Of a stretch of DNA of 64,000 bases, positions 1 through 11,154 are shown piece after piece. Positions within the stretch are counted from its first letter, which is position 1, and each line of letters starts with the position of its first letter. The notes below the pieces were generated by a model. The model saw only the letters and a list, made by a program, of their open reading frames with translations, was not told the DNA's origin and did not search any database. This DNA is from Pogostemon cablin. Lineage: Eukaryota > Streptophyta > Magnoliopsida > Lamiales > Lamiaceae. The DNA lies in NCBI GenBank assembly GCA_023678885.1, contig CM042965.1, positions 32,841,777-32,905,776 of the forward strand, given 5' to 3'. Both the position numbers and the translations under genes were made by a program.

Positions 1-183
1 TTATTCACATGTCATTTTTTATTTAAGTCTAGTTTTCATGGTGTTTCTAACATTTATTATTCCATTCTATATACATAATAAAATAAAATTTTTAATAGTT
101 GATATATTCCACTCAAAACTACCCATATTAATTTTAAAAAAAAGAATCTCCAAGTATACGAACTTTTATTAAAAAATTAATAG
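1..183. other. AT-rich flank left of element E1
   Basis: No gene is visible. The stretch is AT-rich and ends next to the TATAC target duplication (184-188) of element E1. Before that insertion it was continuous with the sequence now starting at 9224, so it may belong to the same old Helitron remnant as 9310-9630. That link is inference. Confidence 0.5.
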
Positions 184-1318
184 TATACTGATGAGCATTT
201 TCTCAACACACAATTTAATCCCCAAGTATGAAGGATGTCAATTGTAGTTTCGAAAGGTGACCAAGTGAATATCGAACTCAAGGAACGGCGTATTATCAAT
301 TTAATTATTATATAAATTAATTAAGACAAGTGACAACAAGATTTGAAGGATAGAATTATTAATCTACTAACAAAAATATTAAATAACAATTAAAATAAAA
401 TAAAGTCACTTGAAGAATACAAAAGTGGATCAAGTAGGAGAATAGGTAGCTCTAGGATAATCCAGTTTCACTCATTAATTTCCTTTCCATGTGTCAATGT
501 CTGACTCTGCCTTGTGGAATATGGACGCATCACTAAACCATGATATCTACTCTATAGACATAAGTAAACATATGTGTAACACGTGTGAATAATCTCGGAG
601 TAAGAAATATAATTTCACCCCCCTTTCTAGGTACTATCAGTATCAATTATTTCCCCATAGGATTGATACTCTAACCCGATATGACCTCCCTTTATAGGTA
701 CTATAAAATTATCCTCTTTATCCTACTTATTAACCCGAATTCAATTCAATTAACAAGTATTCATATAAGATAGTTTTAATAAGACTTCGGAATCCCTTCA
801 CTTAGAATTATAACATTAAACCCTGCTCAACAGTGAACACACTCAACCAATAACCATGTTATGTATTCAGACTCTACACAACGATTATTGATGCACAAAA
901 CGACTATGAGTATGGATTAAAAAAAATACAATCTTATATAAAATAAATCCACAAGTAGTGTTGTACGGAGTATATACATAGAAGATCAATTAACTAGATA
1001 AAACCTTCACAACCCTAGTTCTACCAAAAAGGCTCTAGCCCATGATGTTGTGAAGAACAATCATGGGTGTTGGATAGATCTTACCCGAATGTCCGAAAAA
1101 TACAAGATAAATTAGAAAATGAATAAATCCTAGATATGGGCGTCGTCGTGTCCTTCTCGCTCTTGAATTCTCCTCTTGGTTCTCCTCTTGATTCCACAAA
1201 CGAATCTTCAAAGTGATGGTTGGGGGGTGATCCCCCCTTGTGGGGTGTAGTATGTTGTAGCCTCTCTTCTCCTCTCTTGTTGTTGTGTTCCTCCTCTTTT
1301 TGTGGCTGCATAGACCTC

Positions 1319-1326
1319 CTTTTATA
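1319..1326 (-). promoter_or_regulatory. TATA box of E1 3' LTR
   Basis: TATAAAAG on the minus strand, within the same ACAAGTATAAAAG context as the TATA boxes of both E5 LTRs. It lies downstream (element sense) of the palindrome array, which therefore sits in U3. Confidence 0.6.
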
Positions 1327-1421
1327 CTTGTAATCACGTCTCTTAGGCTTGGAATGGGCTTTTCAAGTGATCACACGCGTTTTGGACTCGAAAATCCGGA
1401 TATGGTATGTTTCCGCGCAAT

Positions 1422-1775
1422 GGTTCGACTTTAGCAAACAGGTCGAACCACGGGCCGCAGGTCGAACCATGCTACTGGACGAATTCAGCACTGGTTCGAC
1501 CATGGTTCGATCTGTTATACAGGTCGAACCCCAACGTCGTGGTTGAACCCCTCTTCTCGCGAACTGGTTCGACCATGGTTCTACCTGTTGAACAGGTCGA
1601 ACCCCTTGGTCCTGGTCGAATCCACCTTCTGAAAGTATTCTGCACTTGGTTCGACCTCTTGTACAGGTCGAACCACTCCTTCTTGGTCGAACCACAAGTC
1701 GAACCACACCACTGGACAATTTCTGCTCCTTGTTCGACCAAATGGCAGGTCGAACCCCAATGTCGTGGTCGAACC
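1422..1775 (-). repeat. Palindrome array, GGTTCGACC/GGTCGAACC type, in U3 of E1
   Basis: Repeated copies of GGTTCGACC and its reverse complement GGTCGAACC, mostly in head-to-head sets separated by spacers of about 9-12 bp. Several copies carry CpG-to-TpG or CpA changes. No protein-coding meaning is credible here because every frame on both strands opens through the array. Confidence 0.92.
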
Positions 1776-2340
1776 GGTGGGAATCAGCTTGCGCAATCTC
1801 TCCGTTTTGCATATAACTTTCACATCCGACTTCCGAATTGAGTGATTTTTACGCTCACCCGATCCTCTCTTCCTTATATTTCTATCCATATAAAGAATTC
1901 ATAAAAACTCTAAGAATTGAATATGTAACAGGCCATGGAAATTAGCACTGCAATTCTGTTCGGCATAGCTCGCACGGCGTCACCACTTTGCTCATAACTT
2001 CTTCGTTCGGACTCCAATTCGGATGTTCTTTATGCCAAAACGACCCTCTCTTCAGTGGATTTCCAACTATATATGACACTACCAGTTTTGAGCTCTACAC
2101 AAACACAGAATAATTATGAAAGTTGGATGTGCGTTTTTAGCATTCTTGCACAAATTGTACATTTTCTCCAACTTTACACTTTTGATCACTTTTTCCACCT
2201 AAAACACAACAAAACAGCTCAAGTGCATATGATTCTCATATATATCAAATATAAGACACTTGTGCTCCTATAAGACTACAATATCAATAAAAAAAGATAT
2301 TAAATTGGATATTAAAACACGCTTATTTTCACTCTCATCA

Positions 2341-2352
2341 ATCCCCAAACTT
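2341..2352 (-). other. Polypurine tract of E1
   Basis: AAGTTTGGGGAT on the minus strand directly abuts the 3' LTR. This is the expected position of the plus-strand primer. Confidence 0.8.
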
Positions 2353-2356
2353 ACCC

Positions 2357-2376
2357 GTTGCTCGTCCCGAGGCAAC
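2357..2376 (-). other. Hairpin upstream of E1 polypurine tract
   Basis: GTTGC and GCAAC arms flank a 10-nt loop just before the polypurine tract. The same structure occurs at the matching place in the other four retrotransposons of the window. Confidence 0.6.
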
Positions 2377-4128
2377 AAAATAAAGATAAAGAGAAAGAGA
2401 GTATGAAAATTAGTGGGGAAATAAGGACTATGACCAATACCCCATTCACAGTACAATTGTCATCAACTTTGGTCATGCAACTCTCATTACATGTAATAAT
2501 CAATTCATAGCATACAAGTTAAGACAATCACCATCAATTCAAATGCTCCATTAACATGTTCTCACGGGAAGTATATATATCACTCGCACTCAAGTGTAAA
2601 AGATGTACACTTATGGGTTATGGTGTTTACGCTCAGATTCAATTCAAGTGTATGCGTAACCATAAGCTTGCCAAAAGTCTCAAACTCTCCACCACTAAAA
2701 GTATGACTCGACAATGGGATCAAAAAGGACTTTCATTAGGATGTAATGTCAGCTCTTTGGTAAGGGTAGGAAACATATGGATAAAGTGACTCAATTAGTA
2801 GAGAATTAAAACCGGAGATCTTTTGTACTGCAGATTCTTACACTTCAAGGCTATCCAGCTTCATGCTCTTCTAATTTTCTTTTCTCTCTTTTCCTTCAAG
2901 CTCAACATACTTTTTCTTTTCTTTCCTTCTTTTTCCTCGAGGTACCAGTTTCGGGCACTACCTCTAATATCTCGGGGTACCAGTTTTGGGCACTCCCCTC
3001 ATCAACTTATTTTTAAGCTCATAATCACTTGTACAACTCCAAATATTTTATTCCTTCCAAACTCCATCAAAATCAACTTCACACACTTTGACTGCATTTA
3101 ATTCTCCAGTAAATATAGGAATTTAAGGCTCAAATAGGATATCAAAGTGGCTATCTTCATAGGTTGCCAAAGAAATTAGACTTTTAGGCTCAACGGGGCT
3201 AACTACGGATATATAATTATTTGGTAGGGAATTATTTGGCTAAGTGACTCATAAATTCAAGGATGGCCTAAAATCATCTCCCATCATCTAACACACATGT
3301 AGTTTCAAGTAAGACAAGAGGCAAGTTCTAGAATACACGCACAAGAATGATACTCACCAGAAAAGAAATATCATGTGATTAATTAACATGATCAACGAGG
3401 CTCAAAATCTCACATGGGTTTTTAACAAGTAACAGAGCACTTTTCATAGTAAGTAATATCCCATAAGTACACATAGAACTTCATATCACAATATAACTCA
3501 AGTACACTTCCTTCATCAATTTCAAGAGCATATGAATTCCAAGCACAATTTTAATAATATAAGCTCCATGGATCACCACCATAAACACAATCCTTCACTC
3601 CATGAATTAAAAGCACACATAAAAATTAGAATAAGGAAACGAGGGCACCTGATTTCTCCTTCAAAACACATGAGCTCCTCGAGTCAAAACCTCAATGTAG
3701 AACTTGTCTTGCCACCTAGTTACCTTTTTCTATCATCAAAGCTCAAACATACTCATCATCACAAGATTCATCAATAATAAAATAGGAGAACTATAAGAAA
3801 GATTTAATTGACAATGTAATCGACTCCACACACTAGAAACACCAGTGAACACAAGGCAAATTGCAAAAAATTGACACATCAAAACCGATTAAAGTTTCAA
3901 CATATCGAAAAAAATCAACTCCACTAGCAAACATTACAAAAAAAAGAATATACTCTTGTTGCTTCAATGAGGTAAGTACATCACACCCCCCAAACTTAAT
4001 AGAAACGTAAGTCGAAACTAAGTTTGAAAAGAGATGTGATTGCCGATTAGTAAGCACCTTAAATATAAAAATGTCTTACTCACACGAAAGAAATAAAGCA
4101 ATAAAACAGAAGAGAAAGCCCCCACATG
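2377..4128 (-). other. E1 3' untranslated region
   Basis: No credible ORF. It holds two copies (2941-2962 and 2975-2998) of a motif whose minus-strand core is GGTAGTGCCCGAAACTGG, and a CTAGAACTTG box near 3330. It also holds the stem and G-run unit at 3985-4026. These features recur in E3 and E5, so the region is conserved non-coding sequence and not random filler. Confidence 0.65.
3985..4026 (-). other. Conserved stem with G run after the coding region of E1
   Basis: On the minus strand a CAAACTTA arm is followed about 20 nt later by TAAGTTTG and a G run (the run of C at 3986-3990 on the plus strand). The G run resembles a second, internal polypurine tract. Equivalent units lie at 25753-25796, 40063-40106, 53274-53313 and 60412-60452. 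Confidence 0.65.
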
Positions 4129-4129
4129 C

Positions 4130-4160
4130 GCTCATGTTTAACGTCGGAGAGTCACGACGG
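4130..4160 (-). other. Conserved post-stop motif of E1
   Basis: Minus-strand CCGTCGTGACTCTCC followed by GACGTTAAACATGAG, starting shortly after the stop of the protease frame. Nearly identical sequences lie after the last pol-side stop in E5 (53142-53170) and E3 (60280-60310). Confidence 0.7.
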
Positions 4161-4175
4161 ATATAACCTTTTGAA

Positions 4176-4871
4176 CTACTGGATCACAGGACGGTCTTGT
4201 CGCATCCTCACCTTCAAGTACTTTATTTCCCTCTTCTTGTCTACACTCAACACCTCACCTTTCTTGGTCACAAGTATATGATCCTCAAAATTTCCTTCCT
4301 CCCATGGCTGTCTAGACTCCTCCTTGTCAATCTTCCACTTAAATTCAGAATCACCTGCCTTAGAAAAATCAAGATTAAACAAGTTAGAAACCACATCAAT
4401 GCTCTGGCACGATTGAGTCTCCATGGGCATCTTCATTGCATGATCAAGAGAGAAAACCACATCTTCTTTATCCAATCGCAGTCTAAGCTTTCCTTCCTTA
4501 ACATCTATCATAGCTCCAGCTGTGGCAAGGAACGGCCGCCCTAAAATAAGGGGAATGTCATCCTTATCATCTTTCATCTCAACTACAAGAAAATCCACGG
4601 GAAAGACAAGCTTATCCCCTTTCACCAAAACATCTTCAATTAAACCTTTCGGAAAAGTCATGTATCTATCCACCAACTGGAGAGCAATTGTTGTGGGAGT
4701 GAGCTCCCCCAAACCAAGCCTTTTAAATATAGACAAAGGCATCAAGTTGACACTTGCCCCCAAATCACACAAGGTTTTATGTGCCGGCCCTTTTCCAATG
4801 TCACAACGAATGGTGAAGTTTCCCGGATCCTTCAACTTTGCAGGCAGCTCCTTTGAAGGATTGAGCTGCAA
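4176..4871 (-). CDS. Retroviral-type aspartic protease with C-terminal domain, E1
   Basis: 231 codons on the minus strand. The first 130 residues or so match the Athila-type protease region of E3, E4 and E5. CDLGASVN holds the catalytic Asp motif and the flap-side ILGRPFLATA motif follows. After the protease the frame does not continue into reverse transcriptase. It runs into a domain of about 60 residues beginning DSEFKWKID and ending QDRPVIQ, closely similar to the end of the E3 frame (59644-60262). The listed start is only the first Met after a break. In the intact ancestor this was the C-terminal part of a gag-protease polyprotein, interrupted upstream near 4875-4940. The protease would cut the polyprotein during particle maturation. 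Confidence 0.8.
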   Translation of the reverse strand: MQLNPSKELPAKLKDPGNFTIRCDIGKGPAHKTLCDLGASVNLMPLSIFKRLGLGELTPTTIALQLVDRYMTFPKGLIEDVLVKGDKLVFPVDFLVVEMKDDKDDIPLILGRPFLATAGAMIDVKEGKLRLRLDKEDVVFSLDHAMKMPMETQSCQSIDVVSNLFNLDFSKAGDSEFKWKIDKEESRQPWEEGNFEDHILVTKKGEVLSVDKKREIKYLKVRMRQDRPVIQ

Positions 4872-4939
4872 TTTTCTAATAGGTTCACCGTCTCCACTCC
4901 GTTCAAGTTTCTCTTCTTTGATATAATATCCTTGAGGAA

Positions 4940-5242
4940 TCAGGCATAGTATGGCATTTCCATGATTGCTTCAGAGAAAGGAATGTTCAAGCTAACTTTG
5001 CTCATGATATCTTGTAACCTCTTGAACTTTTCTCCCACTCCCTTCTCGTCCAATCTCGAAGGAAACGGAGAACGTATCTTGGTCTTTGGTCTTCCCCATT
5101 CATCACGTTCAACCTCCTTCGCTTTATCCTTCTCGGCTCTCAATCTCTTTGCTCTTTCCCACTTCTTCTCCATTATAAGCTCAGTATTCTGCTCATGTAA
5201 TGGTACTGGAGTAACATCAACATCATGTGGAGCATTCAGCAC
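4940..5242 (-). pseudogene. Linker segment upstream of E1 protease
   Basis: About 100 codons rich in Lys, Glu and Arg, with WERAKRLRAEKDKAKEVERD followed by a stretch ending SEAIMEMPYYA. The same order precedes the protease in E5. A deletion and frame break near 4875-4940 separates it from the protease ORF. Confidence 0.7.
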
Positions 5243-5266
5243 AAAAACAGGTACATTTTGGACTGT

Positions 5267-5760
5267 TTCGACCTGGGTTCGACCAGGGGTATTGGTCGAA
5301 CAGGTGTATAGTGGTCGAACCGATCATCTGGAAGGCTGTTCTCACTTTGAAGTCGTGGTTTGACCTGGGTTCGACCTTCAGGACAGGTCGAACCGCGTTC
5401 CCTCAGGTCGAACCGGCTTACTGTAATATTTCTGCCTCCCAGTTCGACTTGTTTGGTAGGTCAAACCATGTTCGTTGTGGTCGAACCGTTCCTGCTACAA
5501 AACAGGGTGCTCCAGATTGTGTGGTTCGACCATGGTTCGACCAACAGGGTTGGTCGAACCATGCTTGACATGATCGAATCGAACTTCAGATAAAACAGGG
5601 GATCGCGAACAGGCTGGTTTGACCACGGTTCGACCAACTGAGTTGGTCGAACCATGAGGGTCTTGGTCGAACCGGTCAGCTGAAAGCTCCGGAGGTTGCC
5701 CTTGGTTCGACCTCCATGATGTGATTCGACCTATTGGCTTGGTCGAATGGAGGTCGAATC
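5267..5760 (-). repeat. Palindrome array in the gag-protease linker of E1
   Basis: Many copies of TTCGACC and GGTCGAA with spacers. The inter-palindrome spacer near 5490-5520 resembles spacers in E5 at 48720-48850 and 53755-53785, so whole units of about 105 bp are shared between sites. In E5 the matching segment is open and translated. Here the frame is broken. Confidence 0.88.
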
Positions 5761-5842
5761 ATGCTCCTGGAGCTTCAAAAGTTGTTTCCGGCATCATCGG
5801 CCCCTCATACTGTGTTCCAGACCTTAACGTGATGGCTTTATT

Positions 5843-6783
5843 CTACAATTTTTGCATCAAGTGATTCACATTCGTGGCTATCTGCCCCATCATCAAGGTA
5901 AGCTCCTTCAACTGCTTAGATAAATCTGCACGATCAACATTCATGGTATCCTCAAGACGATCAATCCTTGCATCATTCTCAGCCATGTATCGATGGAAGG
6001 TATCTTCAACACTCATCACTTCTTGCTGCCGCATACTAGGCCCCCTTTGTGTCAACTCTGTGATCTGCCTCTGCTGGGACTCTAGTAGCTTGTTGATGTT
6101 AGCTAGACTAGAAACGATTTCATCATCCCTATTCAGCTTCACTTGATGTTCAACCCGAGCCACCTTGCCAAGTACATATGATCCTCTATCTCTCTCTACA
6201 TGCCAGTCACGTGAATTCATTGAGATGTCTTCAAACAACTTTTCTGCTTCAAGTGCTGTCTTAGATAACAACGCTCCTCCTGATGATGCATCAAGAAAAA
6301 CACGCGACTCACAATCCAATCCATAGTAGAAGATGCTTATGTATTCAGCCTTAGGCATCCCATGTTGTGGGCACCTTCTGAGCATGTCTTTAAACCTGTC
6401 CCACACCTCATAAAATTTCTCACCCTGATTCATAACAAATCGGGTGATCTCTTGCTTCATTCTTAAGATCCTTGAGGGTGGCATGTATCTCTCCAAGAAC
6501 TTCTGCTGCAGTTGGTCCCATGTGGTGCAGTCAGCTGCATCAAGAGTGTCATACCAAGCTTCTGCCTTATCAATTATAGAGAACTTGAATATGGCGATCC
6601 GCATAGCATCATCATTAGCTCCAGCTCCTTTTGAGTGTTTGCATAACCAAGAAATCTTCGGAGATGTTGATATGGATCTTCAAAACAACCTCCAGAAAAG
6701 GGATTCTTCTCTACCATGTTAATAAGAGCGGGATGTATCTCAAAATCATCATCTTCCCCCTTGCTCCTATCAACCCCATGTTA
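5843..6783 (-). pseudogene. gag: gag of E1
   Basis: The long open part (5843-6604) carries the Ty3/gypsy gag core: AEAWYDTLDAADCTTWDQL, FLERYMPPS, WDRFKDMLRRCPQHG and YISIFYYGLDCESRVFLDAS. These motifs match E5 gag closely. Similarity continues to about 6783 in a shifted frame (DDFEIHPALIN, PFSGG), so the N-terminus is frameshifted. A stop follows NHLMQKL, after which the frame would resume with AITLRSGTQYEGP before the palindromic linker. Gag forms the virus-like particle shell and packages the RNA. Confidence 0.85.
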
Positions 6784-7008
6784 CGAATTCCATAGTTCGT
6801 GAAAATTTCACATATGGCAACATTATCCGGATTCTGTTTTGCTCCGGCTATGTTGAGCACTGTGTGTTATTCGTTCCTTTCCTTCCTCTCATTTTTCAAG
6901 CGCACAGGTAACTTAGAAAAATTCAAGGTTAGATAGAAATAAATAATCACAAATAAAAGAAAAAAATCTTAATCAAATTAGAAATAATAAAATTAATAAT
7001 AACAGCCG
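6784..7008 (-). other. E1 5' leader between primer site and gag
   Basis: AT-rich leader without a credible ORF. Apparent fragments of the gag N-terminus may remain, but I could not place them. Confidence 0.45.
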
Positions 7009-7026
7009 TCCCCGGCAACAGCACCA
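7009..7026 (-). other. Primer binding site of E1 (tRNA-Asp type)
   Basis: The minus strand reads TGGTGCTGTTGCCGGGGA, two mismatches from the Athila/Tat tRNA-Asp consensus seen at 46857. It lies 6 bp inside the 5' LTR. Confidence 0.8.
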
Positions 7027-8185
7027 AGAACTTGATGAGCGTTTTCTCAACACACAATTTAATCCCCAAGTATGAAGGATATCAAATTTAAGTTTCGAAA
7101 GGTGACCAAGTGAATATTGAACCCAATGGACGGCTTATTATCAATTTAATTATCATCTAAATTAATTAAGACAAGTGACAACAAGATTTGAAGGATAGAA
7201 TTATTAATCTACTAACAAAATATTAAAAAATAATTAAAATAAAATAAAGTCACTTGAAGAATACGAAAGTGGATCAAGTAGAAGAATAGGTAGCTCTAGG
7301 ATAATCCAGTTTCACTCATTAATTTCCCTTCCATGTGTCAATGTCCGACTCTACCTTATGGAATATGGACGCATCACTAAACCATGCATATCACTCTATA
7401 GACATAAGTAAACATGCGTGTAACACGTGTGAATGACCTCGGAGCAAGTGATATAATTTCACCCCCCTTTCTAGGTACTATCAGTATCAATTATTTCCCT
7501 CTAGGATTGGTACTCTAACCCGATATGTTCTCCCTTTATAGGTACTATAAAATTATCCTCTTTATCCTACTTATTAACCCGAATTCAATTCAATTAACAA
7601 GTATTCATATAAGATAGTTCTAATAAGACTTCGGAATCCCTTCACTTATAATTATAACATTAAACCCTGCTCAACAGTTAACGTACTCAACCAATAACCA
7701 TGTTATGTATTCAGACTTTACACAACGATTATTGATGCACAAAACGACTATGAGTATGGATTAAAAAAAGCACAATCTTATATAAAATAAATTCACAAGT
7801 AGTGTTGTACGGAGTATACACATAGAAGATCAATTAACTAGATAAAACCTTCACAACCCTAGTTCTACCAAAAAGGCTCTAGCCCATGATGTTGCGAAGA
7901 ACAATCATGGGTGTTGGATAGATCTTACCCGGATGTCCGGAAAATACAAGATAAATTAGGAAACGAATAAACCCTAGATGTGGGCGTCGTCGCGTCCTTC
8001 TCGCTCTTGAATTCTCCTCTTGGTTCTCCTCTTGATTCCACAAACGAATCTTCAAAGTGATGGATGGATGGAGGAAAGGATGATGGTTGGGGGGTGATCC
8101 CCCCTTGTGGGGTGTAGTATGTTGTGGCCTCTCTTCTCCTCTCCTGTTGTTTTGTTCCTCCTATTTTTGTAGCTGCATAGACCTC

Positions 8186-8193
8186 CTTTTATA
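8186..8193 (-). promoter_or_regulatory. TATA box of E1 5' LTR
   Basis: TATAAAAG on the minus strand, in the same context as 1319-1326. This copy would drive the genomic RNA. Confidence 0.6.
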
Positions 8194-8288
8194 CTTGTAA
8201 TCACATCTTCTAGGCTTGGAATGAGTTTTTCAAGTGATCACATGCGTTTTGGCCTCAAAAATCCGGATATGGTAAGTTTCCGCCCAAT

Positions 8289-8655
8289 AGTTCGACCTCA
8301 CCAAACAGATCGAACCACGAGCCGCAGGTCAAACCACAGGTCGAACCATGCTACTAGACAAATTCGGCATTGGTTCGACCATGGTTCGACCTGTTGTACA
8401 GGTCGAACCCCAACATCGTGGTCAAACCCCTCTTCTCGCGAACTAGTTCGACCATGGTTCGACCTGTTGAACAGGTCGAACCCCTTGATCCTGGTCGAAC
8501 CCACCTTCTGGAAGTATTCTGCACTTGGTTCGACCTCTTGTACAGGTCGAACCACTCCTTCTTGGTCGAACCACAAGTCGAACCGCACTACTGAATAATT
8601 TATGCTCTTTGTTCGACCAAATGGCAGGTCGAACCCCAACGTCATGGTCGAATCG
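8289..8655 (-). repeat. Palindrome array in U3 of E1 5' LTR
   Basis: Same array as 1422-1775. Several units have decayed at CpG (for example GGTCAAACC in place of GGTCGAACC near 8328 and 8424). Confidence 0.92.
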
Positions 8656-9309
8656 GTGGGAATCAGCTTGCGCAGTCTCACCGTTTCCCGTATAACTTTC
8701 ACATCCGACCTCCAAATTGAGTAATTTTTACGCTCACGTGATCCTCTCTTCCTTGGATTTATATCTATATAAAGAACTCACAAAAACTCTAAGAATTAAA
8801 TATGTAACAGGCCATGGAAAGTAGCATTACAATTCTGTTCGGCACAGCTCGCGCGGTGTCACCACTTTGCTCATAACTTCTTCGTCCGAACTCCAATTCT
8901 GATGTTCTTTATGTCAAAACGACCCTCTCTTCAGTGGCTTTCCAACCATTTATGACACTATCAGTTTTGAGCTCCACACAAACACAGAATAATTATGAAA
9001 ATTGGTCGTGCGTTTTCAGCATTCTTGCACAAATTGCACCTTTTCTCCAACTTTACACTTTTGATCCCTTTTTCCACCTAAAACACAACAAAACACCTCA
9101 AGTGCACATGATTCTCATATATATCGAATATAAGACACTTGTGCTCATATAAGACTACAATATCAATCAAAAATGTGTTAAATTGGATATTAAAACACGC
9201 TTATTTTCACTCTCATCATATACTTCAAAAGGTGAAATGATATCCAATTAATTAATTAAATCAAAATTTGAAAAATCTCTCTATATACCATGTTAAGTTT
9301 TATTTGTTA

Positions 9310-9630
9310 ATTTTCATTCATCGTCATGTCAAAGTATCTTTAACCCTCTCTGGTTTTTCACTCTAGAAACTGCTACGAACAGTTGTCCATGTTTGAAAAC
9401 ATGTCTCGTCAATAATACACAACACATGATAAAGATTGTCCTTGACTTCTATTAATAGTCATATCATAGCTAACCTTAATAGAGAATCGTTTTCTCTGAA
9501 TCTTTAATGGAACAAATTCATCAGACGGACTGAATATCATTTTAGGTATGAATTCTAAATCTCCAACATTTTTTCACGACAACATTTTAGCTCTTAATAA
9601 CATGATTTTCCATTCTTGTATGCATTAGAA
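9310..9630 (-). pseudogene. Helitron helicase (PIF1-like) C-terminal remnant
   Basis: Read on the minus strand through shifting frames, the segment gives LMHTRMEN, then FIPKMIFSPSDEFVPLKIQ, then MTINRSQGQSLS, then HGQLFVAVSRVK. These are the ordered C-terminal helicase motifs of plant Helitron Rep/helicase proteins. Several stops and frameshifts break it. It is on the opposite strand to the Helitron candidate at 17632-20816 and looks like a separate, older insertion. Confidence 0.8.
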
Positions 9631-10412
9631 AAATGTAAATTTTAATGATTATTATTATAAAATATCGTACTCTTCATCTTCAAGTTCAATAGAAATCCAC
9701 TTGCCACCTTACACTTTGCAACAATCCGAATCCCCTGTTCCACAACTGTTTTTCACTCCATGTTTCATAACTTGTTTTTCATAAAAATAATATATCCTAG
9801 TTAATGACCATTAAACCCTTGGGGCATGTTGTTGTATTTTAGGTCTTGATTAATATACGTGGCAAACATCTAATAGATAGAACAAGAGATGAAACACGGA
9901 GTGGAACAGGTGATCCCAGTTGACTTTGCAAGATCTAAATTGAAAAGTTTTCTTTAATATAGAAAAAAATTAGACTAACATTAACTTTTTATAGGCCAAT
10001 ATATTATTATTTTCTTTAATTAAATTTCAGCCCAACCCTCTTTAAAATTATTCAATCAAGCCCATTTTAAAATTATCATTTAAAAGAATACATAAATAAA
10101 AAATTTAATCGAACCTGCAACCTCTTCAAAATTGTTTAAACAATCACACAAAGCCACCTCACAAATTTGTAAGAGTAATAAATAATAAATTCATCATAAT
10201 ATGACACCTCACACCTCAAAATTCTAACTAAGGAAATATATTTTATTTTAATATATAAGAAGATGGTATGTATAGTATTACAATTAAAGAGGGTAAACTT
10301 AGGTTTTTAAGGGTCTGTATATAATAAAATAAAATTAAGATTAAAAAAACGAATTAAAGAGGGATGTGTATTTAATAAAAGGTGTGAATGCATTTAATAA
10401 AAAGGGATGTGT
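9631..10412. other. AT-rich sequence, no gene seen
   Basis: No ORF or recognisable family. It may hold the rest of the old Helitron. Short repeated pieces (AAGGGATGTGTATTTAA near 10360 and 10400) are the only structure noted. Confidence 0.4.
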
Positions 10413-10593
10413 ATTTAACACCACTCTTTTTTTTTTACACACATGAGACCCGCATACACCCACTTATAATACAATTAAAAAATGGGCCTACACAATCACT
10501 AATACAAATATTCACTACGTATTAAATAATAATATTCCTTAATCTATGTGAAAAAGCAAATACACCCCTTCGAAACGGTCGAAAGGAGTATAA
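10413..10593. mobile_element. Truncated Stowaway-type MITE
   Basis: The interior (ACACATGAGACCC, then TACAATTAAAAAATGGG, then CACTACGTATTAAATAATAAT) matches the complete copy at 19918-20146. The CTCCCTCCGTCCC ends are gone. Confidence 0.55.
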
Positions 10594-11154
10594 AATATCA
10601 CAAATTATTTTCACTTTATTTTATTAAAATAACAATATTTTATACTTTATTAAAAAATACTTAATACAGTACTTCTCTGATTTTAATTTTTCTCAGTACT
10701 AAAATGAAAATTTTCTTAAACTTCATATTGGTAATACGTCATATTCTTGAAATTGAAGGGGCCCAAATTTTTTTTGGCTCCGATTGAATGATAATTCTTT
10801 AACTCGTTCATTCCTAGATTTTTATTTTTCCTTTCGAATTCGGTGTTAATTAATTATTATATGTATTTATCAAATTATTATTTTTACATTATTTATATCA
10901 TCATTCGTATAAGTGATTAAAATAAAAGGAATGAAGTCTGTTGCCCTATTTTAATTTTAAAAATTAATTAAAATAATCAAATCTACCCAATTTTTATATA
11001 AATATACCATAATACCCCGCTGAAAATGTTAATGTATTTTAGAAAAAAAAAAGACTTGATTTTTGTTCTACTCGATCTTAAAAAATGACTGAGTAGATTT
11101 TATGCAAAAACAAAAAAGAAATGACCGAGTAAATACCATATTCTTAAAGTTAGA
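10594..11154. other. AT-rich sequence, no gene seen
   Basis: Poly-A/T rich with no ORF longer than noise and no recognised family. Confidence 0.4.

Larger units (their letters stand above)
189..2340 (-). repeat. E1 3' LTR
   Basis: Starts TGATGAG on the plus strand and ends TCATCA, giving the TG...CA ends expected of an LTR. It matches 7033-9218 along its length with small indels. It contains a palindrome array (1422-1775) and a TATA box (1319-1326, minus). ORFs that appear in this region are by-products of the palindromic array. Confidence 0.93.
189..9218 (-). mobile_element. E1: complete non-autonomous Athila-like LTR retrotransposon (gag-protease only)
   Basis: Two LTRs (189-2340 and 7033-9218) bound about 4.7 kb of internal sequence. 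The 5-bp target duplication TATAC is exact at 184-188 and 9219-9223. On the minus strand the order is 5' LTR, tRNA-Asp-like primer site, gag, a linker made of palindromic repeats, protease, a short C-terminal domain, a long 3' UTR, polypurine tract and 3' LTR. No reverse transcriptase, RNase H, integrase or env-position ORF is visible, so the element must have depended on enzymes supplied in trans. LTR and palindrome sequences place it in the same family group as E5 at 45178-58750. Confidence 0.93.
7033..9218 (-). repeat. E1 5' LTR
   Basis: Near copy of 189-2340 with TG...CA ends, followed by the target duplication TATAC. Compared with the 3' LTR it has a small insertion near 8061-8085 (GGATGGATGGAGG tract) and scattered substitutions. 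It contains a palindrome array at 8289-8655 and a TATA box at 8186-8193. Confidence 0.93.

Noticed and set aside
1349..1889. Several overlapping ORFs on both strands in the E1 LTR
   Set aside because: They are created by GGTTCGACC/GGTCGAACC palindromes, which lack stops in all frames. The predicted peptides (RSN, VEP, GRT, WFD repeats) appear on both strands.
5267..5760. Palindromic repeats with regular spacers suggested a CRISPR array
   Set aside because: The repeats are short, of variable spacing and orientation, shared across plant retrotransposon LTRs and coding linkers, and there are no cas genes.
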